Part shown: piece by piece, positions 7,490 through 15,645 of the stretch
How the letters are laid out: the number at the start of each line of letters is the position of its first letter
How positions within the stretch are numbered: the first letter of the stretch is position 1
Made by a program: the position numbers and the translations under genes
The notes under the pieces: generated by a model
What the model was told of the DNA's origin: nothing
Seen by the model: only the letters and a program-made list of their open reading frames with translations
Databases searched by the model: none
DNA from: Nanobdellota archaeon
Lineage (GTDB): Archaea > Nanobdellota > Nanobdellia > Pacearchaeales > GW2011-AR1
DNA length: 38,581 nt
Assembly (NCBI GenBank): GCA_027858295.1
Contig: JAQICZ010000016.1
Coordinates: forward strand, 1 to 38,581
Direction: 5' to 3'

Positions 7490-8572
7490 ATGGACAAAAA
7501 AAATAACAAATTAGATGTCACCTCAATATCAAGGGCCTATAATATTGACGACAAAGGTGTCTATTCCACAAAGGCCTTCTGTAGTTCCAACTCTTCTCAG
7601 CAGAGATCAAGGATAGTCTATATCTCAGAAGATCTCTTATTGAAAATCTATGATGACACAACTCTCTATATGGGTCAAAAAAGAGCAGAAATTATTTGGC
7701 ACAATATTGGTCACAAAACAGGTGTGCGAGCATTAACTTGTTCTTCCAAATATGAGTCACTCGAAGAAATCGGTTTAGAGTCTATATTGGAATCTTTTTC
7801 CAGATACCTTTTCTTTTCCAGAATAAAAATCTTCGACAAATATGAGATAAATAAAGAGAAAGGCGAGATTTATCTAAAAGCATTAGACTCTGTTTTTATG
7901 AGAAAACGATCAGCTCCACCCCTTTATATTGGAGCTGTAAAAGGAATATTTGAAGAGCTATATGGTACAGAGCAATTAGTAGAAGAAATATATTATCCAG
8001 AAGAAGACGAATACAAAATTATAATAAAAAATACAAGCAAACCAATAATGAAAAAAAGTGAAAAAGTTGTAATGTCCGAGGTTTATAATAAAAATTTCAA
8101 AAACATGTCTGCTTCTCATGACCTTCCAACATTAATAGATTTGATAAAATTCAAGAAAATAGAGCTGCATGAGACAAAACATATTTTACTTGGAGGCTCA
8201 GCAATGATTCCACTTGAAATTGGTTTACTTGAAATAATATATGACATTTACAAAATCTTGGGTTATTCCACTTTTCTAGAGAATTCAATTGTATCAACAT
8301 TAAAAAGCATTATAAAAAATTATTCAGATATTGTAGGCGTAGAAAAGAAAGTAAAGGAAGCAAAGTGTATGCTATTTGCTTTAGGATTTGGAAAAGTAGA
8401 CTTAATGAAGAAGGATAATCTGATATTTGTAAAAATGCATCATCCAGCATATACAAGATTTGGAGATGGATTCTTCAGAACAATAATAAGAGCAACCATG
8501 GAAGCAGCCTTTAATGTAAATCTCGGGGTAGCAAGGAATACAAGAGATAAAATAATCTTTGAAATTATCTAA
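7490..8572 (+). CDS. Unknown protein, possible V4R-like fold
   Basis: 360 aa, cytoplasmic, no signal peptide or membrane helix. I do not recognise it with certainty. Residues about 60-185 have a pattern like V4R/heme-NO-binding-type sensor domains: LYMGQKRAEIIWHNIGHKTG, a long helix region, then YIGAVKGIFEELYG and a strand-rich VEEIYYPEEDEYKIIIKN where such domains usually have a cysteine-bearing CVAxGDxxCxF; here the cysteines are absent. The second half (about 200-360) may be a related repeat, ending in YTRFGDGFFRTIIRATMEAA. An acidic-lysine linker joins the halves. It stands alone, with a palindrome upstream. A sensor or scaffold role is inference only. Confidence 0.55.
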   Translation: MDKKNNKLDVTSISRAYNIDDKGVYSTKAFCSSNSSQQRSRIVYISEDLLLKIYDDTTLYMGQKRAEIIWHNIGHKTGVRALTCSSKYESLEEIGLESILESFSRYLFFSRIKIFDKYEINKEKGEIYLKALDSVFMRKRSAPPLYIGAVKGIFEELYGTEQLVEEIYYPEEDEYKIIIKNTSKPIMKKSEKVVMSEVYNKNFKNMSASHDLPTLIDLIKFKKIELHETKHILLGGSAMIPLEIGLLEIIYDIYKILGYSTFLENSIVSTLKSIIKNYSDIVGVEKKVKEAKCMLFALGFGKVDLMKKDNLIFVKMHHPAYTRFGDGFFRTIIRATMEAAFNVNLGVARNTRDKIIFEII

Positions 8573-8580
8573 TAATGAGC

Positions 8581-9240
8581 CTATTCCTTATCTTCCTTAT
8601 ATGCTTCATCAGGATTATACATCCCAGAAGCAACAAAAGTAGTTTCTAGCAATCTCAATATAAATTCAATTATGAATACAAATAATAAATATGATGTAAT
8701 ATTTTGTAATAAAATAGGAATAGCAAAAAGTTGCCCAAGTATCTTTGAGAAACTAAATGACGTGGATTGAGTAATCGCTACAGCAAGTAATGTAAAAGGA
8801 AGTAATTTTGCCATGTCTTTTGCCAAATCTTCTTTGTAATACGCAGTCATACGAATAGCGACAATAATAGTTGCAGAAATAATCAAAATTGTATTTAGCT
8901 CCAGGTTATCTGTTAATATAATTAAGAAAGTTGTAAACATCGCAAACCAGAAAAAAACCAAAAATGGCAGGATTATAATATATTCTAATATGTAAAGTAA
9001 GAAGGTATAAAATCTAGACTTTTCTCCATTTCTTTTCTTGTTATATTGTCTTAAGTTAAGTTGAATAATATCTTTATGTGCAATAAATCTGTAAAACTTC
9101 CAAATAAGGACGCCGTAAATAACAAACAATAATGAGATAAAAAATAAATTTAAAAAGTTTTGTATCCAAAAGGGCAAAGTCGCTATAAATTCTTGATACA
9201 AAGATACAACTGCACCACCTATTACCCCTAAAGCTGTCAT
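8581..9240 (-). CDS. Multi-pass membrane protein, unknown function
   Basis: 219 aa with about five to six hydrophobic segments: near residues 25-48, 80-110, 113-128, 140-160 and 175-205. A charged loop, YNKKRNGEKSR, follows the first helix and the C-terminus is acidic (PDEAYKEDKE). No catalytic motif or known transporter signature is visible. The first two helices with the Arg/Lys loop recall small channel-like proteins, but this is not strong enough to name. It converges on the 7490 gene with only 8 nt between the stops; TAG stop. A plain TATA-like AGTATAAT precedes the start. Confidence 0.65.
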   Translation of the reverse strand: MTALGVIGGAVVSLYQEFIATLPFWIQNFLNLFFISLLFVIYGVLIWKFYRFIAHKDIIQLNLRQYNKKRNGEKSRFYTFLLYILEYIIILPFLVFFWFAMFTTFLIILTDNLELNTILIISATIIVAIRMTAYYKEDLAKDMAKLLPFTLLAVAITQSTSFSFSKILGQLFAIPILLQNITSYLLFVFIIEFILRLLETTFVASGMYNPDEAYKEDKE

Positions 9241-9336
9241 GAAAATATATAGAAATTATACTTTTTAAGTTTTAGTACAAATAGTTCTTCTATTTCGACA
9301 CTATATTTTAATCAAACCTTTATCCTTCCATAAATC

Positions 9337-9344
9337 TTTATATA
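9337..9344 (+). promoter_or_regulatory. TATA box of serS
   Basis: TTTATATA, 22 nt before the serS ATG at 9366, so the transcript should be almost leaderless. It is a clear archaeal promoter and fixes the start. Confidence 0.65.
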
Positions 9345-9365
9345 GGGAAACTCACTATTCTTTTT

Positions 9366-10649
9366 ATGATAGATATCAATATTATTCGTGAAAATCCAGA
9401 GTTAGTAAGAGAGAATATTAAGAAAAAATTCCAAGAAAACAAACTACCTTTAGTAGACGAAATTCTTAAACTTGATGAAGATTGGAGAAAATTAAAGTTC
9501 GAAGAAGATGGTTTCCGTGCAGAACGAAACAAAATCTCAAAATCAGTGGCAGAAGCAATGAAGTCTGGTGATAAAGAAAAAGGCGAAGAACTAAAGCTAA
9601 AGGCAAAAGAAATTCCAGCAAAAGTTGAAGCAGTTCAAGAAAAGCAAAGAGAAGCAAAAGAAAAGATTGCCAAACTTATGATGAAGATTCCTCAAATAAT
9701 TCACGAGTCAGTCCCAATAGGAAAAGATGAATCAGAAAATGTTGAACTCGAGAGAATTGGAGAACCAGTAGTCCCAGCTTATGAAATTTTTAATCACGCT
9801 GAATTATCCTTAAAATTGGATGGTGCAGATTTTGAAACCGCAAGAAAAAATTCAGGAAATGGTTTCTACTTCCTAAAAGGAGATATCGCAAGATTGCATA
9901 CAGCAATTCTTAGTTATGCTAGGGATTTTATGATAGACAAAGGTTTTGAATTAATCATTACACCTTATATGATTAGACCTGAAGTAGTTGAAGGTGTTAT
10001 GAGCTTTGAAGAAAAAGACGCAATGATGTACAAGATTGAAGGCGAAGATTTATACTTAATTGGAACTAGTGAACATTCACTAATTGGAATGTATAAAGAT
10101 AAGAAAATCAACGGGAAAACCTTACCTCAAACAATAACAGCCTATTCTGCATGTTTCAGAAAGGAGACAGGTGCTCATGGTCTTGAAGAAAAAGGATTTT
10201 ACAGAGTTCATCAGTTCGAAAAACAAGAAATGGTAGTAGTCTGTTTACCAGAAGAATCTTATTCTTGGTATGATAAAATGCTAAATTGGACAGTAGACGT
10301 TTTCAGAGGATTAAATGTTCCAGTAAGAAAATTAGAATGTTGTTCAGGTGATTTAGCAGATTTGAAAGCAAAATCCGCAGACATAGAAGCTTGGTCTCCA
10401 AGACAAAAAAAATACTTTGAAGTAGGCTCTTGTACTAATATGGAAGAAGCTCAAGCAAGAAGATTAGGAATCAGATACGAATTAGGTGGCGAAATTAAGT
10501 TTGCACATACACTAAACAATACCGTAATAGCAAGCCCGAGGGCATTGATTGCTGTGATGGAGAACAATCAACAAGAAGATGGCTCAATAATCATTCCAGA
10601 GGCTATTAGACTCTATATGGGTGGTCAGAAAAAGATAACAGTAAAATAA
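9366..10649 (+). CDS. serS: Seryl-tRNA synthetase
   Basis: Charges tRNA-Ser with serine; class II synthetase, 427 aa, the normal size of the common (not methanogen-type) enzyme. The N-terminal long coiled-coil arm (about residues 30-110, Lys/Glu-rich heptads) binds the long variable arm of tRNA-Ser. The catalytic domain shows TSEHSLIGMY, motif 2 FRKETGAHGLEEKGFYRVHQF with its conserved Arg and Glu residues, GSCTNMEEAQARR and motif 3 NNTVIASPRALIAVMENNQQ with the ATP-binding Arg. All key residues are present. Start is fixed by the TATA box at 9337. It is a housekeeping gene with no operon partner: the next gene is 146 nt away with its own promoter. Confidence 0.97.
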   Translation: MIDINIIRENPELVRENIKKKFQENKLPLVDEILKLDEDWRKLKFEEDGFRAERNKISKSVAEAMKSGDKEKGEELKLKAKEIPAKVEAVQEKQREAKEKIAKLMMKIPQIIHESVPIGKDESENVELERIGEPVVPAYEIFNHAELSLKLDGADFETARKNSGNGFYFLKGDIARLHTAILSYARDFMIDKGFELIITPYMIRPEVVEGVMSFEEKDAMMYKIEGEDLYLIGTSEHSLIGMYKDKKINGKTLPQTITAYSACFRKETGAHGLEEKGFYRVHQFEKQEMVVVCLPEESYSWYDKMLNWTVDVFRGLNVPVRKLECCSGDLADLKAKSADIEAWSPRQKKYFEVGSCTNMEEAQARRLGIRYELGGEIKFAHTLNNTVIASPRALIAVMENNQQEDGSIIIPEAIRLYMGGQKKITVK

Positions 10650-10795
10650 TTGTTATTTTTTCAAAGGTAAAATTAAATTTAGATTTTTGCATATTATTAA
10701 TAAGCAATTTTAATAGAATTAAGGGTAAATACGAATATATTCGCACAATCCTTTTATATCTTAATTTCTAAACAATATTGGGTGAGAATTGACAA

Positions 10796-11083
10796 ATGTA
10801 TAGTTTAAACAAACATCTAAAAGAATACAGCTTAAGAGTTGTTGAAAGTAATGACAAAATCGTAGTCTATCAAGATGATAAACCAGAATTAATAATACAT
10901 TTATCAAAGTTGGCTCTTGCCCAAAAAGAATCAAAAAAATACAAAGGAATAAGGCAGGGCATTGTTTCAAAAAACAAAATTCCAGAGGGTTTCTGGAAAA
11001 ATGCCAAAGAGATGTCTTTCTTTAAAACAATATCTAAAAAAGAAGATGTTTTCGACCTAATTATTAATGAGATATATCCGTAA
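10796..11083 (+). CDS. Small protein of unknown function (95 aa)
   Basis: Soluble, basic, no known motif. It starts MYSLNKHLKEYSLRVVES, has a beta-like segment (KIVVYQDDKPELIIHL) and a distinctive central part YKGIRQGIVSKNKIPEGFW. Translation looks genuine: TTTTATAT promoter at 10752-10759, and GGTGA (10781-10785) ten nt before the ATG. Composition matches its neighbours. The fold may be a compact alpha/beta, but I cannot assign a family. It follows serS in the same direction with a separate promoter. Confidence 0.7.
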   Translation: MYSLNKHLKEYSLRVVESNDKIVVYQDDKPELIIHLSKLALAQKESKKYKGIRQGIVSKNKIPEGFWKNAKEMSFFKTISKKEDVFDLIINEIYP

Positions 11084-11165
11084 TTTTTAAGGTCTGGCCT
11101 TATGCCTCTCTTTTTTTTTGTCTTTTGCCCTATCCCCAATTTTGAATTATTTTTTATCAAGATGT

Positions 11166-11215
11166 TGCTAAATCATTTCGCCGCGTACTTCCCGTACGTA
11201 AGAAATTATTTAGCA
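11166..11215. terminator. Long hairpin between convergent genes
   Basis: TGCTAAATCATTTC (11166-11179) pairs 13 of 14 with GAAATTATTTAGCA (11202-11215); CGTAC/GTACG closes the tip around TTCCC. It lies between the 95-aa gene (+) and the antiporter gene (-), where a two-way terminator would be expected. A T9 run at 11111-11119 comes just before it on the + strand. Confidence 0.6.
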
Positions 11216-11241
11216 GTATATTGATGAATAAAGAAACAAAA

Positions 11242-12954
11242 TTAATTCCTTTCAACTTCAGGATGATCATGCCCTTGAGATAAGATTTCTTTCAACATCT
11301 TAATATGACTTGTCCTCTCATCAGCATAATCTTCATCACTTGACTTAGAATGCTTAATCATTTTAGCCACATATTCTCCACCCAAAAAGTGCGGTGTTAA
11401 AACATAATTCGCTCCAGCTTTATACAATTTCAATGCATCTTCAATAGTATGCGCTCTCAAGATAAGAACACAATCTTTGTTAACTTCTCTAACAACATCA
11501 ATCAGCAATTGATTAATCTCAACTTCAGGTATTGTAGAAATAGCTAACTTAATATCTTCAATTGGCAACTCTTCTAAGAATTCAAGATCATAAACATCAC
11601 CATAAAGAGCAGGTACTCCATATTTTTTCAAATTAGTAATAGTCTCAGGGTTAAAATCAATAACCAAATATTTCCTTTTCAATCTCTTTAGACTCTTCAG
11701 AATACTAAATCCAATTCTATTGTATCCAAACAAAATAGCATCATATTTTTTATCCAACTTAATTTCCCTCTTGATATCTTTCTTCTGAAATATATTTAAT
11801 ACTGGGCTCAATAGATTGTAAAACTGGCTTGAGTAAATAATCATATAGCTAGACAGCAAGATAGTAATAATCATCGTTAGAACCATTGTATTCATAACCT
11901 CTGGCCCAATTTGTCCAAAGGTTATTCCAAGCCCAACCAATATCAACGAAAATTCTGATATCTGCCCAAGAGTAGTTCCTGTTAGGAAATTAGTTCTCTT
12001 AGTAAATCCAAAATATTTCATTGTAGTCATTAAAATTACTGGCTTCAAAATCAAAGCAATTCCTGACAAAATAATTGCATTGAATAAAATTCCCAAAATG
12101 CTATTCAATTGAACTTTTAATCCCAAGATGATAAAGAAAATAATCAGGAAAAAATCTCGAAGAGGTCTAATTTTTGAAGAAATTTCAGTGGCATAAGGCG
12201 AAACAGATAGAATTACACCTGCAACCAAAGAACCAATTTCCATAGAAAATCCGATATAGGTAAATAAAGCGGCAAGAACAAAGCACCAACAAATTGAGAA
12301 TAAAAATAACATTTCTTGAGACTTTGCAATGTTTTTCATCATCTTAGGCAATATAAAAAAGCCAACAAAGAAAAGCGCAGCAATAACTAATACTCCTGAG
12401 AGTATTCCCATTAATCCAAGAGATCCCGTGTGTTTAGTATCATTTGCTACGGATGCTACAAACATTAACACTCCAACGGCAACCAAATCCTGAATTATCA
12501 ACACTCCTATGGAAATTTTACCATATAGAGAATCTAATTGTTTCTTATCAGATAATAACTTCATAATAATAATAGTACTTGAAAGTGCAAGTCCAATTCC
12601 TATATATAGAGCTGCAATATTAGAGAACCCTAGCAGATATCTAGCAACTGCATAAGTCGCTCCAAAAGTTGTTGCAATCTGAACAAGCCCAACAATTAAA
12701 GATGAAATCCCAATTTCTCTAATTACTTTAGGGTTTAGATGCAATCCTACAATAAATAACAAGAACGAAATTCCAAACTCACTAAATATATTAATAATTT
12801 CAGTAGAAGCTCCAGTCTTAAATAAAAAAGGACTAATAATAATACCCGCTATAATATATCCAATAATAATAGGTTGATTTAGAGCTCTAATGATATATGA
12901 TACCACAAAGGCAGTAAATAATATAATTGCTAGCTGTACGAATATTCCTTCCAT
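11242..12954 (-). CDS. CPA2-family cation/proton antiporter with TrkA-N domain (KefB-like)
   Basis: Membrane exchanger of monovalent cations (K+ or Na+) for protons, 570 aa. Residues 1 to about 380 hold 12-13 hydrophobic helices of the Na_H_exchanger fold, starting MEGIFVQLAIILFTAFVVSY. A cytosolic nucleotide-binding TrkA-N/RCK domain follows at about 395-510: strand-loop AILFGYNRIGFSIL, acidic strand end YLVIDFNPE and GDVYDLEFLEEL, as in KefB/KefC. The last part, with FLGGEYVAKMIKHSKSS, is a short charged tail and no full TrkA-C domain is evident. Gating by NAD(H) or a similar ligand is likely from the family. Translation begins behind a good GAGGTGAAA site. Confidence 0.9.
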   Translation of the reverse strand: MEGIFVQLAIILFTAFVVSYIIRALNQPIIIGYIIAGIIISPFLFKTGASTEIINIFSEFGISFLLFIVGLHLNPKVIREIGISSLIVGLVQIATTFGATYAVARYLLGFSNIAALYIGIGLALSSTIIIMKLLSDKKQLDSLYGKISIGVLIIQDLVAVGVLMFVASVANDTKHTGSLGLMGILSGVLVIAALFFVGFFILPKMMKNIAKSQEMLFLFSICWCFVLAALFTYIGFSMEIGSLVAGVILSVSPYATEISSKIRPLRDFFLIIFFIILGLKVQLNSILGILFNAIILSGIALILKPVILMTTMKYFGFTKRTNFLTGTTLGQISEFSLILVGLGITFGQIGPEVMNTMVLTMIITILLSSYMIIYSSQFYNLLSPVLNIFQKKDIKREIKLDKKYDAILFGYNRIGFSILKSLKRLKRKYLVIDFNPETITNLKKYGVPALYGDVYDLEFLEELPIEDIKLAISTIPEVEINQLLIDVVREVNKDCVLILRAHTIEDALKLYKAGANYVLTPHFLGGEYVAKMIKHSKSSDEDYADERTSHIKMLKEILSQGHDHPEVERN

Positions 12955-12955
12955 C

Positions 12956-12964
12956 TTTCACCTC
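12956..12964 (-). promoter_or_regulatory. Shine-Dalgarno site of the antiporter gene
   Basis: GAGGTGAAA on the minus strand matches the archaeal anti-SD (complement of GGAGGTGA), but lies only a few nt from the ATG. It supports the chosen start and indicates a transcript with a leader. Confidence 0.55.
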
Positions 12965-13052
12965 TGTATCTAATAAAAATTTTTACTATAAAAAGGTTTT
13001 TAAACCAATGGAAATATATCTCACTGTAAACAAATGCGTTTATTAAAATAAA

Positions 13053-13361
13053 ATGGCAAAAGTAAGAATCAAACTCAACTCAACAGACATCGAAATGTTA
13101 AATGAAATTTGCGGCTCAATCAAAGATTTAGCTAAAAAATCTGGAATCGCAATCTCGGGTCCAGTTCCACTACCAACTAAAAAGTTAAAAGTTACAACTA
13201 GAAAATCACCATGTGGTGCAGGAACAGCAACTTTCGATAGATTCGAAATGAGAATTCATAAAAGATTAATTGATTTGCCAGCAAACGAAAAGGTATTACA
13301 TCACATCATGAGAATGAGAGTACCAAAGTCTGTTAATATTAAGATTGAAATGAAAGATTAA
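13053..13361 (+). CDS. rps10: Small-subunit ribosomal protein S10 (uS10)
   Basis: Component of the 30S head, 102 aa as in other archaea. The N-terminal KVRIKLNSTDIEMLNEICGS, the central SGPVPLPTKKLKVTTRKSPCGAGTATFDRFEMRIHKRL (loop and strand, here with the archaeal-type KSPCG) and the C-terminal VNIKIEM strand all match. In most archaea the gene follows elongation factor 1-alpha; here it stands alone, facing away from the antiporter gene, which is a broken version of the usual cluster and common in reduced archaeal genomes. Confidence 0.96.
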   Translation: MAKVRIKLNSTDIEMLNEICGSIKDLAKKSGIAISGPVPLPTKKLKVTTRKSPCGAGTATFDRFEMRIHKRLIDLPANEKVLHHIMRMRVPKSVNIKIEMKD

Positions 13362-13459
13362 ATCTTCCATTAATTTCTAATTTACATCTAAATAATCTTA
13401 ATTAATTTGACCCTAGTATTTTTATCTATTTTTTAATCTCATAAATCCCAAAAATTCGT

Positions 13460-13480
13460 GTGCTAAAATTTATTTGGCAC
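13460..13480 (+). other. Hairpin between S10 and zinc-ribbon genes
   Basis: GTGCTAAA and TTTGGCAC pair over 8 bp (one G.T) around the loop ATTTA. It lies 100 nt after rps10 and 70 nt before the next ATG. It may be a terminator or an upstream regulatory stem; no T-run follows directly. Confidence 0.4.
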
Positions 13481-13549
13481 TTAATACATTAATTTAATAC
13501 AATATTATTACACAATAAACCTTAAATACTATTTTTCACAAGAACTTCT

Positions 13550-13849
13550 ATGACTATTTGCCAATCATGTGGAATTAACATAATAGATGAAGAAGATTTT
13601 GGAACAGAATCAAACGGATCTCTTAGTGAGATGTATTGCTTATACTGTTACAAAAATGGAGAATTCAAGTTCAAAGGCTCATTTAACGATTTCGTTGAGA
13701 AACAAATTGACATTGCAATTAGAATAATAGGCCTCTCTCCATCAGAAGCAGAAGATACAACTAAAGCAAAACTTCTAAAATTATTCAGATGGCAAGATGA
13801 ATCCTTAGAAGACGATGACGATTCTGACTTTTTCGAAGAAGAAGATTAA
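13550..13849 (+). CDS. Zinc-ribbon protein (Zn_ribbon_2-like)
   Basis: 99 aa, small soluble zinc protein. Residues 1-33 hold two cysteine pairs, CQSCG near the start and YCLYC near residue 28, spaced as in the putative zinc-ribbon family PF12674, whose members also share the FGTExxGSLSEMYC and YKNGEF phrases seen here. A helical middle (FNDFVEKQIDIAIRI) follows, as in that family. The last 16 residues are almost all Asp/Glu. Function of the family is unknown. A TATA-like CTTAAATAC lies about 30 nt before the ATG. It converges with the hydrolase gene, the stops being 8 nt apart. Confidence 0.8.
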   Translation: MTICQSCGINIIDEEDFGTESNGSLSEMYCLYCYKNGEFKFKGSFNDFVEKQIDIAIRIIGLSPSEAEDTTKAKLLKLFRWQDESLEDDDDSDFFEEED

Positions 13850-13857
13850 TTATGTTG

Positions 13858-14607
13858 TTATTTAGATAAGAACTTTCTTGGGAACAATAAAAATTTCATT
13901 GATGTTATATAATGCCCTAGAAATCTATTTTCATAATAATTGACTTTCTGTTTTTTTTCAACAGAATGAACTAATTTTAGACCACATTCATATGGAATAA
14001 TCTTATCTTCCTTTGAGAGGTAAATTGAAACATTTTTATTGTTCTTTGTTTTAAAATTATTTTTAGGTGCTAACTCCTTCCAGTATTCTTTTAGTTCATT
14101 TAGTTTTAGGCCCTTATTCTTAAATTCTCTTCTAAGCCATTTCGTTTTGATACCTTTCCACATAGATTCTGCTAAGCAATGTCCCGGGACAACAAGTACT
14201 AAAGAACTAAGGTCTTTTAACGAATCGGCAATCATAGAAGCGTTTACACAACCAAGGCTTACACCAACAATATTTATGTGCTCAAATTTGTGTTCTTTTT
14301 GTAATCTAATAATATCTTTAACAACTGATTTCTTTATTTTTTCAAAATATTTAACTGTATTCTTATAATTCGAAGACAATATACCAGCTGGGAATTCATA
14401 TTCGATACAATAATATCCTTTATTTTTCAAGTATCTTCGAACAAAATAATTATACTTAATCTTGCTATGCCATGGAGGCAATATCACAAATAATTCTTTA
14501 GATTTCTCACAATGTGTAATCTTTTTTGCAATTAATTTTTTTAATTCAAAAGTTTCACTCTTATTATCATCCTTAGATAAAGATACAATCAATTTATCAA
14601 ACCCCAT
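13858..14607 (-). CDS. Alpha/beta-hydrolase-fold protein
   Basis: 249 aa. The nucleophile elbow is GVSLG (about residues 117-121, Ser as nucleophile), following strand HINIV; the acid is probably Asp in YLSKEDKIIPYE and the base His in LGHYITS, in the right order for a Ser-Asp-His triad. FVILPPWHSK fits the oxyanion-loop strand. The N-terminal 30 residues are a charged extension. No signal peptide, so cytoplasmic. The substrate cannot be told: lipase/esterase-like or acyltransferase-like are both possible. It runs in the same direction as the nitroreductase gene, with 34 nt between them, so they may be co-transcribed. Confidence 0.75.
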   Translation of the reverse strand: MGFDKLIVSLSKDDNKSETFELKKLIAKKITHCEKSKELFVILPPWHSKIKYNYFVRRYLKNKGYYCIEYEFPAGILSSNYKNTVKYFEKIKKSVVKDIIRLQKEHKFEHINIVGVSLGCVNASMIADSLKDLSSLVLVVPGHCLAESMWKGIKTKWLRREFKNKGLKLNELKEYWKELAPKNNFKTKNNKNVSIYLSKEDKIIPYECGLKLVHSVEKKQKVNYYENRFLGHYITSMKFLLFPRKFLSK

Positions 14608-14641
14608 AAATATATGTAAAAATAGATGTTAATAAACTAAC

Positions 14642-15238
14642 CTAAAAAAAGACTTCATCTTCTGGGAATCTATATTTTTGTCCACCTTCATCTGCAGGAA
14701 CTCCAACAGGCACAATAACAATAGGTGTTAAATTTTTTGGTAAATCTAAAATCTTCCTATACTCTTCAGAAACAAACCCCCCTATATGGCAACTAGCATA
14801 ACCTAAATCTGTCGCAGATAATGATAAATGTGCAGCCGGCAAGAACAATTCTCTCTCACTCATTCTTTTTTGAGCTTCAGCATCCATAGAAGATAAAGCT
14901 TGACTAGTCATTCCATTATAAATCTCAAATTGTTCTGCAGGAAGCATGTTCCTCATTTTTCCCATTAATTTATCATTATTTTCTACAAGAGAATCCATAG
15001 CACAAAAAATAAACAAATGTGAAGCAGTTCCAATTTGTGGTTGATTCCAAGATGCAATTTGTAATTTATCTAAAGTCTCTTTATCAGAAACAATTTTAAT
15101 CTTCCAAGGTTGCCAGTTAAAAGAGGAAGGGGCAAGCCTAATTGCTTCTTTCATTTTATCTAAATCTTCATCTTTAATCTTCTCACCAGAAAAATTCTTT
15201 GCAGCATATCTTTTTCTTATAACGTCTAAAACTTCCAT
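14642..15238 (-). CDS. Nitroreductase-family FMN oxidoreductase
   Basis: 198 aa, the usual size. The N-terminal DVIRKRYAAKNFSGEKI with its RYA(A)KxF signature binds the FMN phosphate, RLAPSSFNWQPWKIKIV is the second FMN contact, and LGYASCHIGGF and PVGVPADE are the later flavin-site blocks. It resembles the NAD(P)H-dependent family that reduces quinones or nitro compounds, with no extra domain. A TATA sequence TTTATATAT lies about 20-30 nt before the start. Physiological substrate unknown. TAG stop. Confidence 0.9.
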   Translation of the reverse strand: MEVLDVIRKRYAAKNFSGEKIKDEDLDKMKEAIRLAPSSFNWQPWKIKIVSDKETLDKLQIASWNQPQIGTASHLFIFCAMDSLVENNDKLMGKMRNMLPAEQFEIYNGMTSQALSSMDAEAQKRMSERELFLPAAHLSLSATDLGYASCHIGGFVSEEYRKILDLPKNLTPIVIVPVGVPADEGGQKYRFPEDEVFF

Positions 15239-15347
15239 AATTAAATGAAATATTTTTCATATATAAATCTAATGCAAAATAAAATTACAAATTTGTTTGC
15301 AATTTATCCACAATAATTATTAAATAGATAGTTGCCTTTGCCCCTTA

Positions 15348-15503
15348 ATGAAATCTTTGAATAAATTACTTGGCAAAGTTGTGGAAACAAGTTTTGATGA
15401 TGAATTATATAAAAATTTTGACAAAAAAAACATAACTATAAAGTGGAGTAATTATGAAATTGCAAATTTATACATTGACAAAAAAAGCGCAAGTTTGTAC
15501 TGA
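15348..15503 (+). CDS. Small hypothetical protein (51 aa)
   Basis: Starts MKSLNKLLGKVVETSFDDEL and ends near NLYIDKKSASLY. Codon use is like the neighbours and there is an AAATAGATA sequence about 20 nt upstream. It is the only plausible gene in the window that would end in TGA; two codons later in frame comes TAG, so the product would be 53 aa if TGA were read. No family known. It could be a real small gene or chance in a 407-nt gap otherwise without repeats. Confidence 0.4.
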   Translation: MKSLNKLLGKVVETSFDDELYKNFDKKNITIKWSNYEIANLYIDKKSASLY

Positions 15504-15645
15504 CATTAGAAGAAAGTGATTTAATGTAATGCAATCTTTAAAATCAGATTCTCTCCTCGTCGAACAACCCAACCTATATACTCCAATATATATTTCAAAA
15601 CATTTATAATAGAATGCCACCTTTTTATCTCAAGAGTGTGATACT

